This document shows positions 33,201 to 41,615 of a stretch of 49,739 nt of DNA, one piece after another. Under the pieces are notes generated by a model. That model searched no databases. It was not told where the DNA came from and saw only the letters and a program-made list of their open reading frames with translations. A program made the position numbers and the translations under genes. Source of the DNA: Nemertoderma westbladi (taxonomy: Eukaryota > Xenacoelomorpha > Nemertodermatida > Nemertodermatidae); the NCBI GenBank assembly GCA_032718475.1, contig JAUCBJ010001225.1, forward strand, positions 1 through 49,739, in the 5' to 3' direction. The first letter of the stretch is position 1. Each line of letters opens with the position of its first letter.

Positions 33201-34884
33201 TAGAAGTACAGTTATACAAGTGATTTTTTATGGGAGTTCCAGATTGGATAGCAGTGTGAGCAGGACTTCTAATAGAAGTACAGTTATACAAGTGAGTTTT
33301 TATGGGAGTTCCAGATTGGATAGCAGTGTGAGCAGGACTTCTAATAGAAGTACAGTTATACAAGTGAGTTTTTATGGGAGTTCCAGATTGGATAGCAGTG
33401 TGAGCAGGACTTCTAATAGAAGTACAGTTATACAAGTGAGTTTCTATGGGAGTTCCAGATTGGGTAGCAGTGTGAGCAGGACTTCTAATAGAAGTACAGT
33501 TATACAAGTGAGTTTATATGGGAGTTCCAGATTGGGTAGCAGTCTGAGCAGGACTTCTAATAGAAGTACAGTTATACAAGTTAGTTTCTATGGGAGTACC
33601 AGATTGGGTAGCAGTGTGAGCAGGACTTCTAATAGAAGTACAGTTATACAAGTGAGTTTTTATGGGAGTTCCAGATTGGGTAGCAGTGTGAGCAGGACTT
33701 CTAATAGAAGTACAGTTATACAAGTTAGTTTCTATGGTAGTTATTCCAGATTGGGTAGCAGTGTGAGCAGGACTTCTAATAGAAGTACAGTTATACAAGT
33801 GAGTATTTATGGGAGTTCCAGATTGGGTAGCAGTGTGAGCAGGACTTCTAATAGAAGTACAGTTATACAAGTGAGTTTTTATGGGAGTTCCAGATTGGAT
33901 AGCAGTGTGAGCAGGACTTCTAATAGAAGTACAGTTATACAAGTGAGTTTTTATGGGAGTTCCAGATTGGGTAGCAGTGTGAGCAGGACTTCTAATAGAA
34001 GTACAGTTATACAAGTTAGTTTCTATGGGAGTTCCAGATTGGGTAGCAGTGTGAGCAGGACTTCTAATAGAAGTACAGTTATACAAGTTAGTTTCTATGG
34101 GAGTTCCAGATTGGGTAGCAGTGTGAGCAGGACTTCTAATAGAAGTACAGTTATACAAGTTAGTTTCTATGGTAGTTCCAGATTGGGTAGCAGTGTGAGC
34201 AGGACTTCTAATAGAAGTACAGTTATACAAGTGAGTTTCTATGGGAGTTCCAGATTGGGTAGCAGTGTGAGCAGGACTTCTAATAGAAGTACAGTTATAC
34301 AAGTTAGTTTCTATGGGAGTTATTCCAGATTGGGTAGCAGTGTGAGCAGGACTTCTAATAGAAGTACAGTTATACAAGTTAGTTTCTATGGGAGTTCCAG
34401 ATTGGGTAGCAGTGTGAGCAGGACTTCTAATAGAAGTACAGTTATACAAGTTAGTTTCTATGGGAGTTCCAGATTGGGTAGCAGTGTGAGCAGGACTTCT
34501 AATAGAAGTACAGTTATACAAGTTAGTTTCTATGGGAGTTTTTGTTGTTGTTGTTTACTAACCAATTTAATTTTAATCAATGTAATGTAACTCTTCAGGG
34601 AATCTTGAAATGCATGTACTATAAATATTTATGTTTGGGTTCAATTTCTCTTTGAAAACTTTGGAAAAACGAAATTATAGGTAGATGGCAGAAACAATGA
34701 CGAGGGTGATGTTGAGTCAGACAATGATAATGGTGATGAAGAGCCTGATAATGAAGTCAGTGAGGAGGAAGATAACGTTGAAAGTGATGAAGAAGAAGAA
34801 GTTGAAGAGGAAAATGATAACGCTGATGACTCAACAGATAACGACGAAGCTGGTTCATCGGATAATGACATAACAGATATATAA
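15705..34884 (+). CDS. WDR86: WDR86-like WD40-repeat protein, whole gene, eight coding exons
   Basis: The model joins 15705-15981, 17480-17684, 18702-18814, 20072-20253, 25430-25669, 25800-25970, 26442-26567 and 34681-34884: 1518 bp, 505 residues, every splice phase consistent. The start context (AAG ATG G) is good. MGNSGG is a plausible N-myristoylation signal. About eight WD blades follow, ending in CLWNT, MKWDM, RWWQF, KCWRL, NSWDI, RCWIS, RAYES and RQWDL. Blade order and loop sequences match vertebrate WDR86 as I remember it. Odd features are an acidic insertion (EQEEEEDDFD) in blade 4 and a C-terminal extension of about 110 residues, first Ser-rich and then strongly acidic. The family's biochemical role is not established; the propeller suggests a protein-binding scaffold. 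Exon 7 may use any of many donors in the 72-bp array. Confidence 0.87.
16074..16649 (+). mobile_element. 5'-truncated LINE (Jockey/CR1-like) C-terminal fragment with target-site duplication
   Basis: The inserted body is 16088-16635, flanked by a perfect 14-bp duplication TTCATATTTCATGC (16074-16087 and 16636-16649). The open frame from about 16096 to 16508 starts with KSLGVHKNTLNRLVFA, a block typical of the region after RT in Jockey/CR1-type LINEs. It ends with a CCHC-like knuckle (CNLC then HLLNCP). A 130-bp AT-rich 3' region follows. It lies in sense orientation in intron 1 of the WD40 gene. Confidence 0.82.
16720..16741 (+). repeat. Homopolymer C tract (22)
   Basis: An uninterrupted run of 22 C in intron 1 of the WD40 gene. 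Confidence 0.95.
17480..17684 (+). CDS. WDR86: WDR86-like exon 2
   Basis: Acceptor ATCGCAG|GTGAAT, donor GACGA|GTTAGT, phases 1 in and 2 out. It encodes blade 3 (GECVLTYSGHKSTINK, SYDKTSRWWQF) and the start of blade 4 (GECLRTFVGHIRSVTS). Confidence 0.88.
17861..18684 (+). repeat. 42-bp minisatellite in intron 2, about 20 copies
   Basis: The unit is TTGAAGGCAAAAGTTAGGCC then TATAATTGCAGTAGGTCTATAT, with substitutions and 1-bp indels. Variants such as GGGAAAATTATGCC recur every 166 bp (18122, 18288, 18454), a four-unit higher-order repeat. The array ends only about 18 bp before the exon 3 acceptor. Confidence 0.95.
18702..18814 (+). CDS. WDR86: WDR86-like exon 3 with acidic insertion
   Basis: Acceptor AATCTCAG, donor TCTG|GTGAGA, 113 bp, phases 2 in and 1 out. 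It encodes the acidic stretch EQEEEEDDFD and blade 4 (FITSSIDGTAKCWRLDS). Confidence 0.82.
18875..19046 (-). mobile_element. tRNA-derived SINE, minus-strand copy
   Basis: On the minus strand it begins TTTTACCTGAGCCGC. It has an A-box-like TAGCTGAATGGCTAGAGCG and a B-box-like AGTTCGAGCCC, and ends in an (AATAA)-rich tail. It is about 80 percent similar by eye to the copy at 19417-19584. It lies in intron 3 of the WD40 gene. Confidence 0.8.
19417..19584 (+). mobile_element. tRNA-derived SINE, plus-strand copy
   Basis: TTTTACCTGAGCCGC is followed by an A box (GCTGAATGGTTAGAGCG) and a B box (AGTTCGATCCC), then a shared body (GCTGTGCCCAAC) and the tail CAATAATAAAAG. It has no intact tRNA cloverleaf as far as I can fold it. 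Opposite in orientation to the copy at 18875-19046, so the two can pair in the transcript. Confidence 0.82.
20072..20253 (+). CDS. WDR86: WDR86-like exon 4
   Basis: Acceptor TTTCACAG, donor CTACAG|GTAACT, phases 1 in and 0 out. It encodes blade 5: NCINTYDGHGGQAVCCLATD, then FLYTGGYDSK and SWDIVKGTLLQTFKGH. Confidence 0.88.
20578..20715 (+). mobile_element. Degraded LINE 3' fragment
   Basis: One frame reads RITLHARGIRFAGHRHRKTDQ, which resembles the conserved RFAGHCWRR.DQ block near the C-terminus of RTE-like LINE proteins. Stops and frameshifts follow. The corresponding block is deleted from the element at 402-2211. Confidence 0.55.
21167..21225 (+). repeat. (GTC)n microsatellite
   Basis: About 19 GTC/GTT triplets directly preceding the first 315-bp tandem unit. 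A short GTCGTC remnant begins each later unit. Confidence 0.95.
21226..22270 (+). repeat. 315-bp tandem repeat with CCGCTAGAGGGCC motifs
   Basis: The unit starts TACGATTTTGACATGCTAAT at 21226 and 21541, and a diverged third copy starts at 21856. Units 1 and 2 differ at only a few positions. Each unit holds two CCGCTAGAGGGCC sites (21352, 21497, 21667, 21812) spaced 145 and 170 bp apart. The 315-bp unit therefore looks like a dimer of two old monomers. Degenerate sites continue to about 22260. Confidence 0.9.
22055..22077 (+). repeat. Homopolymer G tract (23)
   Basis: 23 consecutive G inside the diverged third tandem unit. Confidence 0.95.
22602..22625 (+). repeat. Homopolymer C tract (24)
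   Basis: 24 consecutive C in intron 4 of the WD40 gene. Confidence 0.95.
23089..23167 (+). repeat. Dispersed repeat, copy 4
   Basis: GGAAAATGAGGATCACAGTG, GGCATGTAATTCTAACC, AAAACAATAATTGGG and CCACAGGTTACAG follow the same order as the other copies. Confidence 0.7.
25430..25669 (+). CDS. WDR86: WDR86-like exon 5
   Basis: Acceptor GATAAG|GTG, donor ATTGAG|GTAGGT, 240 bp, phase 0 both sides. It encodes blades 6 and 7: KFLYSTSADHTARCWISEFG, then GILYTGSGDGYVRAYESKGG and LKRLFTGHERGVTDIE. Confidence 0.9.
25800..25970 (+). CDS. WDR86: WDR86-like exon 6
   Basis: Acceptor AAAACAG, donor GAAGGG|GTTAGT, 171 bp, phase 0 both sides. It encodes the last blade (NNKLYSVSNDGTLRQWDLTD) and the start of the C-terminal extension. 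Confidence 0.87.
26442..26567 (+). CDS. WDR86: WDR86-like exon 7, minimal form ending in the first array unit
   Basis: Acceptor TTTATAG|GAC; first usable donor ATACAA|GTGAGT at 26568. It encodes 42 residues: an Asp/Ser-rich start (DDGTLKDDGNSENDSGDDSS), then GSSRLGSSVSRTSNRSTVIQ. This second half is the founding sequence of the 72-bp array. Every later unit repeats the same coding end and an in-frame donor, so the real 3' end of this exon is uncertain. Confidence 0.75.
26511..34536 (+). repeat. 72-bp minisatellite, about 111 units, an amplified exon-intron boundary
   Basis: Each unit carries 57 bp of exon 7 coding end, a 5' splice site (CAA|GTGAGT, GTTAGT or GTAAGT) and 9 bp of former intron (TTTCTATGG plus T/G). 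The span of 8026 bp equals 111 units if 11 are 75 bp long (extra codon, reading SYSRLG; I count 11 such units) and one carries a single inserted T near 27978. The unit has no stop in this frame or in one reverse frame, which explains the long open frames on both strands; I do not treat these as separate genes. In-frame read-through ends at a TAA at 27987-27989, caused by the inserted T in unit 21. Confidence 0.95.
34681..34884 (+). CDS. WDR86: WDR86-like last exon, acidic C-terminal tail
   Basis: Acceptor AAATTATAG|GTA, stop TAA at 34882-34884, phase 0 in. It encodes 67 residues dominated by Asp, Glu, Asn and Ser (for example DNEVSEEEDNVESDEEEEVE). The phase matches every donor of array units 1-20. 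The tail is probably disordered; interaction with basic partners is only a guess from charge. Confidence 0.8.
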   Translation, partial: VDGRNNDEGDVESDNDNGDEEPDNEVSEEEDNVESDEEEEVEEENDNADDSTDNDEAGSSDNDITDI

Positions 34885-34940
34885 CAATTGTATCGAAAGT
34901 TATAACGGTCTTACACATGTAGGCGGCATACATGTTTGTG

Positions 34941-34946
34941 AATAAA
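34941..34946 (+). terminator. Polyadenylation signal AATAAA
   Basis: AATAAA lies 57 bp after the stop codon of the WD40 gene, a normal distance for a short 3' UTR. Confidence 0.6.
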
Positions 34947-35529
34947 TTATTCAAATGATACTTACATATTATTATGGTGAATATGTAATATGATACATGT
35001 AGAATATATTTTACAGTAAATACATTTTTGCGAACTATTAGTTACTAATGTGTGATTTCGGTAGTTAGAAGTTATTTTATATATTTAATGTTGTTTTCGT
35101 TACTAAGCAAAGGTTGATAAAAAACGTTGTGAAAAAAATTATGTGTAAAATATCATCTATAAGCATTAGCAAACAAATATATTGGATTTATTATTGTTGT
35201 CGTTTGAGGAATAATCAATAGTCCCAAAATGCGAACTGAGAGGGGAGCAATAGGAAGTAGACAAGTGGAGAAGTTCTGTAAGAATTACAAATGACAAGTT
35301 GGCACAAAACGGATATTTACACTGGCGAAGAAGACATCTAACAACATATTATTATTAATATTTCTCCACAAAATTATCTTTTGAACCGTTTCAAAAATAT
35401 AGAATGGACTTTATTCCTACAAGCTAGAAGACAAATTTGACCTTCTTGCATAGAAATACGTACAGTCAGAAATAATTGTTTCATACGTATCAGTGCCAGT
35501 ATTTCAAATTTCCCTCCAAAATCTTTGAA

Positions 35530-35720
35530 TTATTTTTTCATTAATTTCTTTTCTCAGCTGAATTATATTTCATTAATTTTTTTTTCTGGTTGAATTATAT
35601 TTCATTAATTTTTTTTTATTAATAATTAATTAATTAATTATTGAATTATATTTCATTAATTTTTTTGGTTGAATTATATTTTATTATTTTTTTTTCTGGT
35701 TGAATTATATTTCATTAAAT
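35530..35720 (+). repeat. AT-rich tandem repeat (GGTTGAATTATATTTCATTA unit)
   Basis: About five units of roughly 30-38 bp, built on TTTTCTGGTTGAATTATATT and TCATTAATTTTTTT, one interrupted by (TTAA)n. Confidence 0.85.
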
Positions 35721-36286
35721 TATTTTTACATTTCCCATTTTAAAAATAAATGAAATTTCCCACATACCTACCGTAAGTTTCTTCACCTACCTTCGCTTCA
35801 TAATTAAAATAACAATAATAATTATTGTAATTGTAATAAATGATATCAAATATTAGTATCATCGTTCATAATATTATATATTTTAATCCAATTATAGAAA
35901 ATCCATTTTTTTTGTTTACTCTTTGCATTTGATGTTTTTTCAACACTGTTTTGGTGGTTTATTTTTGGAACAACGTATCAAATTTTATGACTCCCTATGA
36001 GTTGTATTCTACGATAATCCAACATTTTAATCGTTTATATTTTGTTTATATTGTGTCGTAGATCTCCATTTATTTATACTTTACGGGTTTCACATCAGGT
36101 TAAATTGAATAAACACACTTAGTCGAGACCCGCAAAATATGTAGCGTTTCAGTTTTAAACAAGATTTATATATGTGAAAATGTCGGTACCATGCCAAATT
36201 TTGACACACACAAAATAGTGCAACCCTTTAGTTTCATGTTTTCAAAGTTCGACTACCTAGTTTAACATTGTTTAAATGGGCTGCGG

Positions 36287-36399
36287 TAAACCGCGCGGTT
36301 TAGCGCACACCTACCTGTTGGGTCGTTCACAGTCAGCGGTGTACCGCTGGCCCTGCGGTACACCGCGCGGTGTACCGTTCCGTTGAATGTGAACGGCCC
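36287..36399. mobile_element. Palindrome cluster and 80-bp MITE-like element
   Basis: Bases 36320-36399 are bounded by inverted GGGTCGTTCACA and TGTGAACGGCCC (one mismatch). Inside lie a perfect 22-bp palindrome (36356-36377, centre CGCG) and a nearly perfect one (36334-36349, CAGCGGTGTACCGCTG). Just outside, 36287-36302 is another perfect palindrome, TAAACCGCGCGGTTTA. Confidence 0.8.
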
Positions 36400-37154
36400 T
36401 TTACCGACATAACGAATATTAATAATATTACAGTATATGAAGGCATTTCCCATTCTTTGTCGAGAACAACCCCATTTAGTTGCTCATTTAGTTACTAGGC
36501 CAATACCAACCAACCACAAATGGCATATCGCTAGGCTATGAGTGAATCGATTTGGTAATTAAAACGCCTTGGAATGGCTGCAATTGAGTTGAGAAGGGGG
36601 CGGCAGGTGGTCAAACAGAACCAATGTTACTAGGATATCAATCTCCTTTTGTAATTTGAAATTTACAATCACAAGTAATAGCCTCTAAGTGGAGTTGTTA
36701 AATGCGCAATTTACATTATCGGCAAATAACGAAGATTGTTTAAAAATTGAAGTTTTATTTTATACCCACGGTTTTCAAGGTTCACTATGATAGAGAAAAA
36801 AGAGACTCAACTCCACCATGAATTGTAAACCAGAAGGACTTCCAAGTAGGATATCACCAACAGTTTCTTTTAATCAAACGAAACCTTACTTCATCAATAT
36901 TTACAGTGATTACCGGTACGTCTCATTATCTCAAGGACCTGAATATTTTTGTATTCATAAGTGCAAATTTCAATAATAATAACATATAAATAAGTAAGAT
37001 AAATAAGATATATTAATTTCTAGCTTGGAGAATTCCTCTAATGAGCACTGACATTAATTAATAAAATAACCCACTTGGTGTCTTTAGGTTGCCAGGTAGT
37101 GTTTATTTAGAAATAAAGTAGTTAATTTTACTTTCAATTTCGAGACAAAGTGTC

Positions 37155-37250
37155 CGCGGTAGAATTGTACAGAACGGAATTGTCCGGAACCGAATTGTCT
37201 GGTTGGAGGAAGTCCGGAACTGAACATTCCGGTATGAATTGTCCTGCTTA
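37155..37250 (+). repeat. Short degenerate repeat of GGAATTGTCCGGAAC type
   Basis: GAATTGTACAGAACG, GAATTGTCCGGAACC, GAATTGTCTGG, AGTCCGGAACTGAA and GAATTGTCCTG follow one another. ATTGTCC also forms the arms of the inverted repeat at 42895-42955. Confidence 0.6.
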
Positions 37251-38700
37251 CACTGGAGCTTTTTATTCAGGAGCGCAATATATACAAATGTTAAAAATTA
37301 TTTGGGACTGATATTAAACAGCATCACGATACGGATCACTACAGCTTTTCAATGACGTTATGACCTATCATAATTCATCTATCCTACGTATTTACAATGG
37401 ATTTACAACCTTTGAAGTTATGATTCATCATTCATGCTAACTCTAATAGATTCATAGAGGCAAAGTTTTAGTGACAAATTAAATGTGTATTTCCTGTAAT
37501 TAATTGAAAGTTATTCCGCCAATGTACTTGGCTTTTGTTTGCTCAAAGTATATCATGCTGATGTACTTGTCTTATCGAGATGCGATTAACAGCGAGACGC
37601 CATAGGAATCACCTAAATTCTTCCACCTTCCTCTTATCAGGTTGCAGTTCGCCTCTTCCAGAACCCATCCTATCCTTCAGCTTTAAACCCACGTGAACGC
37701 CCGTTGCATAATCAATTAGTCGTTGCGAACCGGCTTTGTGGGGACCGGAATCGAATTTCAAAGCCGGTGACACGAATTCCTTAGTAGAATTTGTAGGACT
37801 CGGGTATATTTCCTGAGGCTAGAATCTCGCCAAGATATTTCTGGTATTCGTTGCCAATAATTGTTTCCTGCTGTGTTTTGTTCAAACGCGTTAACATCAA
37901 GTACCTGCACCGGTACTACTGTGTACAATATTTCATCTTTTTGATAATTACGAATGGAAGAGAATACAAAGAGACGAAAGAGTCATATGATGTTCGGTTC
38001 AGTTGAACCAAAACCAGGATGTTTTGATTTAGGGAGAACCTACATCACGTTCTTTCGGTTTTCTGTTTTTACCTTTTGAACGAGTCCTTAACGGTCGTAC
38101 TGGTATATTGGGTTCAGTAATATTGTATTTACTGGTAGTTCAGATATGATGTATTATCTTAGCCCTGTTGTTCTACGTTCTATCAATTGGTCTTGTTGGC
38201 AACCTTCGCATCAGATTTAGGACATTGGGAACATGAATTTCTCTGAGTCTCACATATTTTCACCCCTTTGTCCGGAATTATCTGATATGCCAACGGGATT
38301 ATCTTTCTTCTATTTGGTTTATGGAGGATGGTTGTTAATTTTGCAGCAGACTGCTAACCGCTATTCTGGAACAAAGGCTAAGTCTTTGATACAGTGTGTA
38401 TCGCAATGATCAGTGTGAAATTAAAGCTAGAGAATAACAATCCAAAACTGAACTCTACTGTAGTATCTCTTATGAGAGAGAATATAGTCAATTTGTGTTG
38501 GATTTGAATAATTTTGAATTTGCGTCAAGTTGTACCCACATGGGTTAATATAATGGTCATTGATAAAATGGAGTGGTTGGAAAAATTGTTTTGTTAGGTT
38601 GACGCTGCCCATAATGTCGTTTTCAATTTGAATTCAATTTGGAACCGGGGAATCTAAGAGTTATAACGAAGTTTAAAGCTTTAAATTTAATTACTGCACA

Positions 38701-38955
38701 GACATTTCGTTTTAATAACGCATACCATTATCAATGCTAAAATAATGCGAACTTCGCAATATAAGACAAGAAATACACAAAATTTACAAAAAAGCAACGA
38801 AAGCACAAAATTTAGCTATATCTAAAAAGATGCCTGTTATGCCCCTTTTTGCTTTTTTTTGAGTAAATTTTGTGTAGGCATTATCTGAAATTTAGTACAG
38901 TAGTTCGCATTATTTTAGCATTGATAATGATTTGCGTTATTAAAACGAAATGTCT
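38701..38955. mobile_element. MITE with 53-bp terminal inverted repeats
   Basis: The left arm 38701-38753 (starting GACATTTCGTTTTAATAACG) and right arm 38903-38955 are inverted and differ at only about three positions. The 150-bp core is AT-rich and non-coding. Flanks contain TGCACA and TGCATT, so the true tip may include TGCA. Confidence 0.85.
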
Positions 38956-40029
38956 GCATTAATGAATATAGAAGTTTTATCGCTGGATTTATTCTGATGC
39001 TGCTTTTCATCCTACAACAGCATCATTACGTTTTTCGGTATCACACCAGATTCCCAATGCAGTGAAGGTTTGGCCGAATGCATACATATACAACTATGAT
39101 AGGTGGAAGTGAAATGACACTGTATGTCAATATGGTCTGTTTTTAATATTCATTATTATTTATTAAATATAAAAAAATAAATATAAAAATATAATTAATA
39201 TAAATAATTAACTAATATTTTTTATATTCGGTATTCAATTGCCTAAGTTCCGGTACGACAAACTGTAACTGACCCAATTCGATTCAACGTCAAGAAAAAC
39301 CTATTGTGAACTAATTGACCGTCACATTTTGTGAGAAATTTAGCAGCACAGCAATCATCGGTGGCAATGTATTCTATCGATGTTGGTTCAGCAAAAATTC
39401 CCACAAACATTTGAGACTTATCATTTAGTCATCAAGAGCAGATAGTAGTATCAGATCAGCAGACATTTAAAGATAGGAAAGTAGTCGTTTTTGCGTAAAT
39501 ATTACCCAAAATTTCCAATATGACATTGAGTGTAGAGTGCAACACATACACACACAAGACATAGAGATCATATAAAGAGATCACATAAAGAGATCATGTT
39601 ACATGACTTTCTGCATTGCTTGGGCCTATTCATGCATTGCTGGATAAACTCTATCAAACGCGCAAGTAAGTTCTCCTAACATTGATGGTATTCCTTTCGT
39701 AGTTAAAACATGTCTCAGCGGTCAAATGTCACATTATTGAATAAGGTGTGTGGGATGTACATGTTCTGGTAGGTTTTGTTACAACGGTTGTTCGACCAGG
39801 TAGCCCTGCAGGGGGAATATTTACGTCACATTTTGAATGATCAAATGGCTCTAATATCAATCCATATTGTCACAGAATATTACCATATTTTTGCATTGAA
39901 GTGTAAAGTATAGTTTTCTCGAGCGGGATGTCCTGTGTCCAACCAGTTGAAGAGTGTTCCAGGGTGAAGGTCTGAATGAGAAGGAGATCCGAAGATCCGA
40001 AAAAAGCGCCATTACTGGACACTTTCGGA

Positions 40030-40240
40030 CCATCGTCTCTTCGGTTCTCTCCGAAGTTGACTCGTGGTCTCAAGCAAGGTTCATTAATCTCACCTGTACT
40101 ATTCACCTTCTATATCGGATTCTTACCAGATAAACTGAAGAAATCGGGAAAACTGGCATCATACTCCCATCTCTTCTGTTACGCGGATGATTTATTTGTA
40201 ACCGGGGAGTCAGTTAAAGATCTAACTCTTTCACGTTGCA
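40030..40240 (+). mobile_element. Non-LTR reverse transcriptase relic
   Basis: The frame reads LTRGLKQGSLISPVLFTFYI and then SHLFCYADDLFVTGES, which are the GxxQGSxxSPxLF block and the catalytic YADD box of a LINE reverse transcriptase. It is cut off on both sides. It differs in sequence from the LINE at 402-2211. Confidence 0.8.
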
Positions 40241-41209
40241 AGCTATTATTAAATGCGATATGCCTGTTTATATGTGTATTTATGGGCAAAGATAATATTA
40301 TATTAATTTATTGTATATGTCAAGAGATATAAAAACCTCTTAAATTTGTATCACTTGTAGATAAAAAAAAATGAGCTACTCTCATAAGAAGATATTGAAG
40401 TTAGGGACTTCCAGAGGGCCTGCTTTCTTAGGGGTTGTTGTTTAGCAGGAGCCCGTCATCCATGATAGCCGTGATGGTCTGCACTAAGACTTCAACTGGA
40501 CAGTGAGCTCTCCAATGGGCAGGGCTGAGTAGGTGAAGAAGTTTAAGTAAAAATTAAAATGGAATGCGGGTAGGCATAATGAGGATGGAATTGTGATAAC
40601 AAAGTTTATTTAGTAAGTATCAAACGAATAAGAATATTGTTGTATAAATTAGAACCATAGAGAAACAGCAGCAGTTATCGGCTTATAGATCGAACTATAA
40701 TAATTAATTGATTATGTATTGATTTATTGACTCAATGATAATTGCTGATCATCTCGTATATTTTTATAATAATATGTATTTCAGAGTTTAAATATATATA
40801 TTCTCAAATTCCATTGTTATCAATTAGCTTAATTTTATAACAACTATGTTTAACACTTATTATACTAGGCCTATATTAATTTAACAATTTACATAAAATG
40901 TATTATATGTAATAATTGAGATTACCCTGCTAAGAAATAATATAACTTAGAGAACACAAAAATAATATAGTTAGTAGAGATTCTTTTGAAATTCCATAAA
41001 CTGAATAAGAGCCATTTAATTCGCCACATTCAGAGAAATCAATAACCGAATATTATATACATTTTTACCATTTGTCTGCAATAAAAATTTGTCAAAATAC
41101 AATAAAGAAGTAATGTTATTGAATCAAATAGAGAGTAATATTAATTAAATAAGAAGCATTAACTGACATTCATTTTCAAGCCATTGTTTAATGTAATAAC
41201 TATTTACCT

Positions 41210-41336
41210 ACTTGTGTGTAAAGTAGCACTTTACAGTGTGATGATCCGAGTGGCTTTGTTACACGAACGAACGTTAGTGAGTGAATGAAAATAAAGCCAC
41301 GAGGATCAGAACACTGTAAAGTGCTTTGCAACAAGT
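41210..41336. mobile_element. Foldback/MITE-like element
   Basis: Inverted arms of about 47 bp (41210-41257 and 41292-41336) share AGCACTTTACAGTGT, GATCC and GTGGCTTT. The 34-bp loop contains ACGAACGAACGTTAGTGAG. Confidence 0.75.
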
Positions 41337-41615
41337 ATGTATGTAGTTTTATTCCAAAATTGTAACATTACGAAATGATTGTATATATATTATAAGTGAT
41401 GGAAACTGCACAAATTAAATTAGTTTCTGTATAAATAAGTGTAAAAATTACATAAATTATGTTATAAAAAGATAGCTTATATTTATGGTGGCGTTTCGAG
41501 CCATTTTAATAGTTCATAGCTACTGGTTATTAATAGTTGCCGGTAGGTAATGCAGTACATAGGCCTATCTGGCTGTCAGGCAATTTAATATAAACGCCTC
41601 CGTGTAACCGTGCCA

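Noticed and set aside
26511-34536. CRISPR-like array
   Set aside because: Units are contiguous with no unique spacers, in an animal genome; it is a minisatellite.
28009-34590. Plus-strand open frame of 2193 codons as a separate repeat protein
   Set aside because: It includes the splice donors and former intron bases of each unit and lies beyond the frame shift at about 27978. Most of it is better read as intron.
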